Shown here: positions 59,932 through 64,000 of the stretch, piece by piece
How the letters are laid out: each line of letters begins with the position of its first letter
How positions within the stretch are numbered: position 1 is the first letter of the stretch
Assembly: GCF_000371805.1 (NCBI RefSeq)
Contig: NZ_AQUK01000001.1
Span: 310,001 to 374,000, forward strand
Length of the DNA stretch: 64,000 bases
Direction: 5' to 3'
From: Methanocaldococcus villosus KIN24-T80
Lineage (GTDB): Archaea > AGJL01 > Methanococci > Methanococcales > Methanocaldococcaceae
Notes under the pieces: generated by a model
Database searches by the model: none
The model's input: the letters and a program-made list of their open reading frames with translations, nothing else
Told to the model about the DNA's origin: nothing
Made by a program: the position numbers and the translations under genes

Positions 59932-60378
59932 ATGGACAGGTTGTTAAGATTAAGATTTAAACTTAAGAGAAAAAAACCTGACTTTATAAGAACCGAAGCT
60001 CATAGACATAAAAGATTAGGAGAAAAGTGGAGAAGACCTAGAGGTAGGCATAATAAAATGAGATTAAAGTGGAAAGAAAAACCAAAAGTTGTTAGTATAG
60101 GTTACAGATCTCCTAAAGCTGTAAGAGGATTACATCCAAGTGGTTATGAAGATGTTTTAGTTTATAATGTTAAAGATCTTGAAAAGATAAATCCTGAAAA
60201 ACAGGCTATAAGAATAGCTTCATCTGTAGGAATGAGAAAGAAAATAGAAATTATTAAAAAAGCTAAGGAATTGGGAATTAAGATATTAAATATATCTGAA
60301 GAAAAACAGGAAGAGTTATTAAAATCATTAAAAGGTGGAAATAATGAACCTAACAGTACAGAGGAGGTTAGCAGCTAA
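59932..60378 (+). CDS. rpl32e: Ribosomal protein L32e
   Basis: A 148-residue archaeal and eukaryotic protein. [27 protein letters not shown] and [22 protein letters not shown] are typical. The last 35 bases overlap the L19e gene in another frame. Confidence 0.95.
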   Translation: MDRLLRLRFKLKRKKPDFIRTEAHRHKRLGEKWRRPRGRHNKMRLKWKEKPKVVSIGYRSPKAVRGLHPSGYEDVLVYNVKDLEKINPEKQAIRIASSVGMRKKIEIIKKAKELGIKILNISEEKQEELLKSLKGGNNEPNSTEEVSS

Positions 60379-60790
60379 GATATTAAAATGTGGATTAGAT
60401 AGAGTTTGGATAGATCCTGAACATATAGAAGATGTAAAAATGGCAATGACAAGGGATGATATTAGGGCTTTGATAAAAAAAGGAATCATAAAAAAATTAC
60501 AAAAAAAAGGTATTAGTAATGTAAGAGTAAAAAAATTAAAAGAACAGAAAAAGAAAGGGAGAAGAAGAGGGCCTGGATCAAGAAGAGGGGCTAAAGGAGC
60601 AAGAACTCCACAAAAAGAGAGATGGATGGCTACCATAAGAGCTTTAAGAAAAACATTAAAACATCTTAGAGATGAAGGTAAAATAGACACAAAAACATAT
60701 AGAAAATTATACAGGATGGCAAAAGGAGGAGCATTTAGAAGTAGAGCTCACCTATTCTTATATATGAAAGAGCATGAGATTTTAAAATAA
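60344..60790 (+). CDS. rpl19e: Ribosomal protein L19e
   Basis: A 148-residue helical protein. [24 protein letters not shown] opens it and the basic middle [23 protein letters not shown] is typical. ATG at 60344 follows AGGTGGAAATA inside the end of L32e, an unusual depth of overlap that implies coupling. Confidence 0.95.
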   Translation: MNLTVQRRLAAKILKCGLDRVWIDPEHIEDVKMAMTRDDIRALIKKGIIKKLQKKGISNVRVKKLKEQKKKGRRRGPGSRRGAKGARTPQKERWMATIRALRKTLKHLRDEGKIDTKTYRKLYRMAKGGAFRSRAHLFLYMKEHEILK

Positions 60791-60810
60791 AAATTTTTTA
60801 AGGTGGAAAC

Positions 60811-61398
60811 ATGGCTCATGGACCAACATACAGAGTAAAATTTAGAAGAAGAAGAGAAGCTAAAACAGATTATAGAAAAAGATTAAAACTTCTACTGTCA
60901 AGAAAACCTAGATTAGTTGCTAGAAAAACACTAAACCACTGTATAGCCCAAATTATAGAATATGATGAAAAAGGAGATAGAACTGTTGTCTCAGCACATT
61001 CAAAAGAGTTAGAGAAGTTAGGTTATAAAGGGCATACAGGTAACTTAGTTTCAGCATATTTAACAGGTTATTTATTAGGAAAAAAAGCCTTAAAAAAAGG
61101 TTACACAGAAGCTGTATTAGATATTGGATTACATAGAGCTACAAAAGGAGCTGCAGTTTTTGCTATATTAAAAGGAGCATTAGATGCTGGGTTAGATGTT
61201 CCACATGGAGAAGAAATTTTACCAGATGAAAGTAGAATAAGAGGGGAGCATATTAAAAATTATGCTCTAATACTAAAAGAAGAAGATCCTGAAAAATATA
61301 AAAGACAGTTTTCAAAATACTTAGAAAAAGGTTTAGAGCCAGAAAAATTACCAGAACATTTTGAAGAGATAAAAGCTAAAATAGATAGCTTATTCTAA
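60811..61398 (+). CDS. rpl18: Ribosomal protein L18 (uL18)
   Basis: A 195-residue archaeal-type 5S rRNA-binding protein. [22 protein letters not shown] and [31 protein letters not shown] are typical. It is longer at the C terminus than the bacterial form. ATG follows AGGTGGAAAC. Confidence 0.96.
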   Translation: MAHGPTYRVKFRRRREAKTDYRKRLKLLLSRKPRLVARKTLNHCIAQIIEYDEKGDRTVVSAHSKELEKLGYKGHTGNLVSAYLTGYLLGKKALKKGYTEAVLDIGLHRATKGAAVFAILKGALDAGLDVPHGEEILPDESRIRGEHIKNYALILKEEDPEKYKRQFSKYLEKGLEPEKLPEHFEEIKAKIDSLF

Positions 61399-61408
61399 AG
61401 GTGGTAAA

Positions 61409-62062
61409 ATGAGATTTAATATAGATGAATGGGAACCAAAAACCACTGTAGGTAGAATGGTTAAAGAGGGAGAAATTACTGATATTGATTATATTCTAGA
61501 TAATAATCTACCAATATTAGAACCAGAGATTGTTGATGTATTACTACCAGACTTAGAAGAGCAGGTTTTAGATGTTAAACTTGTTCAAAGAATGCATAAG
61601 TCAGGTAGGAGGGCAAGATTTAGAGCAACAGTTGTTGTAGGAAATAAGAATGGTTATGTTGGTGTGGGAAAAGGGAAAGCTAAAGAAGTTGGGCCAGCTA
61701 TAAGAAAGGCTATAGCTCAAGCTAAGAAAAATATTATAAGAGTTAGAAGAGGTTGTGGATCTTGGGAGTGTGGATGTGGAACAGCTCATTCTGTTCCATA
61801 TAGAGGATATGGTAAGTGTGGAAGTACAGCAATTATCTTATTACCTGCACCAAAAGGAGTTGGCTTAGTTGCTGGAGATGTTGCTAAAGCTGTGTTAAGA
61901 TTAGCAGGAATTAAAGATGTTTGGACAAAAACATTTGGAGAAACAAGAACAACATATAATTTTGCCATGGCTACATTTGAAGCTTTAAAGAGTTTAAACT
62001 TTACAAGAACTATGGACAAACACAAAAAAGTTTTAGGTATAACTGAGGGTAGAGTATTCTAA
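61409..62062 (+). CDS. rps5: Ribosomal protein S5 (uS5)
   Basis: A 217-residue protein. [38 protein letters not shown] is the double-stranded RNA-binding signature. [25 protein letters not shown] carries several cysteines, as in archaeal S5. ATG follows AGGTGGTAA. Confidence 0.96.
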   Translation: MRFNIDEWEPKTTVGRMVKEGEITDIDYILDNNLPILEPEIVDVLLPDLEEQVLDVKLVQRMHKSGRRARFRATVVVGNKNGYVGVGKGKAKEVGPAIRKAIAQAKKNIIRVRRGCGSWECGCGTAHSVPYRGYGKCGSTAIILLPAPKGVGLVAGDVAKAVLRLAGIKDVWTKTFGETRTTYNFAMATFEALKSLNFTRTMDKHKKVLGITEGRVF

Positions 62063-62084
62063 TTAAATTTTTAAGGTGAAAAAT

Positions 62085-62549
62085 ATGGCTTATGCTGTAA
62101 TTAGAGTGAGAGGTAGAATAGGAGTTAGAGGGGATATTGCTGACACTTTAAAAATGTTGAGGCTTCATAAAGTTAATCACTGTGTTATCATTCCCGAGAC
62201 TGATACTTATAAGGGAATGTTAAGAAAAGCTAAAGATTATATAACATGGGGAGAAATAAACAAAGAAACCTTAAAAAAATTGATTTTAAAGAGAGGAAGA
62301 TTACCTGGAAATAAGAGAGTAAATGAAGAAATAATAAAAGAATTAACTGGAATGGATATTGATGAATTATGTGAGAAAATCATTAATGGAGAAATAAAAA
62401 TCAAAGATCTTCCAATAAAGCCAGTTTTTAGGTTACACCCTCCAAAAAGAGGATGGGAAAGAAGAGGAATAAAAAAACATTTTAAAGAAGGAGGGGCTTT
62501 AGGATACAGAGGAGAAAAGATAAATGAATTATTGGAAAGGATGATGTAA
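62085..62549 (+). CDS. rpl30: Ribosomal protein L30 (uL30)
   Basis: A 154-residue archaeal-length L30. [32 protein letters not shown] and [23 protein letters not shown] are typical. ATG at 62085 follows AGGTGAAAA; GTG at 62076 is part of that site. Confidence 0.96.
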   Translation: MAYAVIRVRGRIGVRGDIADTLKMLRLHKVNHCVIIPETDTYKGMLRKAKDYITWGEINKETLKKLILKRGRLPGNKRVNEEIIKELTGMDIDELCEKIINGEIKIKDLPIKPVFRLHPPKRGWERRGIKKHFKEGGALGYRGEKINELLERMM

Positions 62550-62559
62550 AGGTGAAATA

Positions 62560-62991
62560 ATGATTAGAAAGAGAAGAAAAGTCAAAAAGTACAGAGGGTC
62601 TAGAACCTGTGGAGGGGGAAGTCATAAAAAGAGAAGAGGAGCTGGAAACAGAGGAGGAAGAGGAATGTCTGGAGGATTTGACCATATGTGGACATGGGTT
62701 ATTAAATACGATCCTGAAAGATTTGGTAAATATGGTTTTTCAAGGCATCCATCATTAGTTAAGGATTATGAAACAATAAATGTTGGTGAGTTGGAAGAGC
62801 TAATTTTAAAGAATCCTGATAAATTTGAAAAAGAAGGGGAAAAATATATAGTAGATCTAACTAAATTGGGTTATGAGAAACTATTGGGAAGAGGAAAAAT
62901 TTCTATACCTGTAGTAGTTAAAGTTGTGGAAGTTTCAGAAAGAGCTAGGGAAAAAATAGAAGCTGCTGGTGGAGAGGTTGTTGAATTATAA
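62560..62991 (+). CDS. rpl15: Ribosomal protein L15 (uL15)
   Basis: A 143-residue protein. The glycine- and arginine-rich start KYRGSRTCGGGSHKKRRGAGNRGGRG is typical, and the C-terminal KISIPVVVKVVEVSERAREKIEAAGG completes it. The T-rich 63000-63014 follows and may hold a terminator. Confidence 0.96.
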   Translation: MIRKRRKVKKYRGSRTCGGGSHKKRRGAGNRGGRGMSGGFDHMWTWVIKYDPERFGKYGFSRHPSLVKDYETINVGELEELILKNPDKFEKEGEKYIVDLTKLGYEKLLGRGKISIPVVVKVVEVSERAREKIEAAGGEVVEL

Positions 62992-63135
62992 AATATTTTT
63001 ACTCTTTTTTTTATTTCTAATTTTTGAATTTAAAGAAGAAAAGAAAATTTTTTATAATAGCTATTTTTATGAACTTTTTTTGCAATTATTTAACATATTA
63101 AAATTAGAATTTGTAAAAACTATTAGGTGATAGAT

Positions 63136-64000
63136 TTGGAAAATATTATGAAAAGTCTCATCCCTATATTAGAAAAAATCCCTGATGTAGAATTACCATT
63201 AAGAGAGCCATCTTTCAAAGAAAAGCTTAAATGGACAGGTTTAGTTTTAGTATTGTATTTTATAATGGGAACTATAGATGTCTATACTGCCGGTGCTCAG
63301 ATTCCAGCTATATTTGAGTTTTGGCAGACAATAACAGCATCAAGGATTGGAACATTAATAACACTTGGTATTGGGCCAATAGTTACTGCAGGAATTATTA
63401 TGCAATTACTTGTTGGAGCTAAAATAATAAACATTGATCTATCTATTCCAGAAAACAGGGCACTTTTTCAGAGTACACAAAAATTTTTAGCAATACTTAT
63501 GTCATTTGTTGAAGCTACATTATTTGTTGGAACTGGGGCTTTTGGTTCGTTATCTCCATTAATTGCATTGTTAGTAATATTACAAATAGCCTTAGGTTCA
63601 ATAGTGTTAATTTACTTAGATGAGATAGTTTCTAAATATGGAATTGGTTCAGGTATAGGGTTATTTATAGCTGCAGGGGTTTCACAAACTATATTTGTTG
63701 GAGCTTTTGGACCTGAAGGTTATTTATGGAAGTTTTTCAGCTCATTATTACAAGGAGCTCCAAACATAGAATATATCTTACCAATATTAGGAACAATTAT
63801 TGTATTTTTAATGGTTGTCTACTCAGAATGTTTAAGGGTAGAGATTCCTTTAGCTCATGGGAGAATTAGAGGAGCTATAGCAAAATATCCTATAAAATTT
63901 GTATATGTGTCAAACATGCCTGTAATCTTGACAGCTGCATTATTTGCTAATATACAACTTTGGGGATTAGCTTTACAAAAGGTAGGTTTACCAATATTAG
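63136..64000 (+). CDS. secY: Protein translocase subunit SecY (3' end outside window)
   Basis: The first 288 residues of the Sec channel, cut by the right edge. The amphipathic start LIPILEKIPDVELPLREPSFKEKLKWT is followed by TM1 and the plug region DVYTAGAQIPAIFEFWQ. Several further segments follow, including GIGSGIGLFIAAGVSQ and IPLAHGRIRGAIAKYPIKFVYVSNMPVIL. It is nearly the M. jannaschii sequence as I recall it. TTG at 63136 is spaced properly from GGTGAT (63125-63130); ATG at 63148 matches the usual family start but lies 17 bases from that site. Confidence 0.93.
   Translation, partial: MENIMKSLIPILEKIPDVELPLREPSFKEKLKWTGLVLVLYFIMGTIDVYTAGAQIPAIFEFWQTITASRIGTLITLGIGPIVTAGIIMQLLVGAKIINIDLSIPENRALFQSTQKFLAILMSFVEATLFVGTGAFGSLSPLIALLVILQIALGSIVLIYLDEIVSKYGIGSGIGLFIAAGVSQTIFVGAFGPEGYLWKFFSSLLQGAPNIEYILPILGTIIVFLMVVYSECLRVEIPLAHGRIRGAIAKYPIKFVYVSNMPVILTAALFANIQLWGLALQKVGLPIL

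Overview
The window is AT-rich archaeal DNA from a methanogen of the Methanocaldococcus type. The evidence is: methanogenesis and cofactor genes (formylmethanofuran transferase ftr, F420-reducing hydrogenase fruADGB, the F430 nickel chelatase cfbA), archaeal lipid genes (HMG-CoA reductase, CDP-archaeol synthase, geranylgeranyl reductase family), an archaeal histone, archaeal-type ribosomal proteins, GGTGAT-type ribosome binding sites, and very close similarity of SecY and many other proteins to what I remember of M. jannaschii. Stable RNAs stand out as GC-rich islands, as in hyperthermophiles. Family assignments come from reading the proteins; no search was run.

Layout. 1-1500: 3' end of ilvC, a YjbQ protein and an iron-sulfur flavoprotein. 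1573-1732: two tRNA-Gly genes. 1.8-9 kb: a Pcc1-GNAT fusion, then minus-strand leuC-thi4, a diverged fdhD, an apparently free-standing GC-rich RNA with a SECIS-like hairpin (5229-5324, plus strand), and the operon PhoU-like/trmY/geranylgeranyl reductase. 8-24 kb: pheT, an ArsR regulator, a DRG GTPase, an AMA-type AAA ATPase divergent from a membrane SDH protease, alaS, ogt, NfeD-stomatin, a lone substrate-binding lipoprotein, tRNA-Leu, hmgA, tpiA. 24-27.6 kb: a minus-strand hemL-pyrH-zinc ribbon-CBS group with a C/D box sRNA in its last gap, then an eight-repeat CRISPR array with its leader on the right and no cas genes in the window. 27.6-34 kb: cobY, a LysR-like regulator, rps8e, and fruADGB, whose large subunit FruA is a selenoprotein (in-frame UGA at 31723-31725, SECIS at 31623-31655). 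34-49 kb: purine permease, a radical SAM protein, a second C/D box sRNA (36875-36938), histone, korC, carS, ACT-hom, aCPSF1-psmB, the polyamine operon pdaD-speD-speE, ftr and rpoL. 49-55.5 kb: hypC, ferredoxin, ppaC, purF, a FetB-like permease, cfbA divergent from mobB. 55.6-64 kb: the translation operon SUI1-rnp1-S17-L14-L24-S4e-L5-S14-S8-L6-L32e-L19e-L18-S5-L30-L15-secY, with secY running off the right edge.

How it fits together. Selenium is the thread I found most interesting: FruA needs Sec insertion, its SECIS fills the short gap before fruD, and the same hairpin core (GAA opposite A, then CCC/GGG) recurs in the small RNA beside fdhD with no selenoprotein reading frame in reach. FruA may be matured by FruD, and HypC is also encoded here. 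The two C/D box RNAs have clear C, D', C' and D boxes and terminal stems and should guide 2'-O-methylation. Many genes use GGTGAT directly before the start, and the GTG inside that motif creates false, longer starts; I corrected starts accordingly.

Stretches without genes. Only 27161-27590 exceeds 300 bases; it holds the CRISPR leader with its promoter and the cobY promoter. The 279-bp gap 32866-33144 holds an AT-rich inverted repeat and divergent promoters. I saw no insertion sequence, prophage or replication origin.
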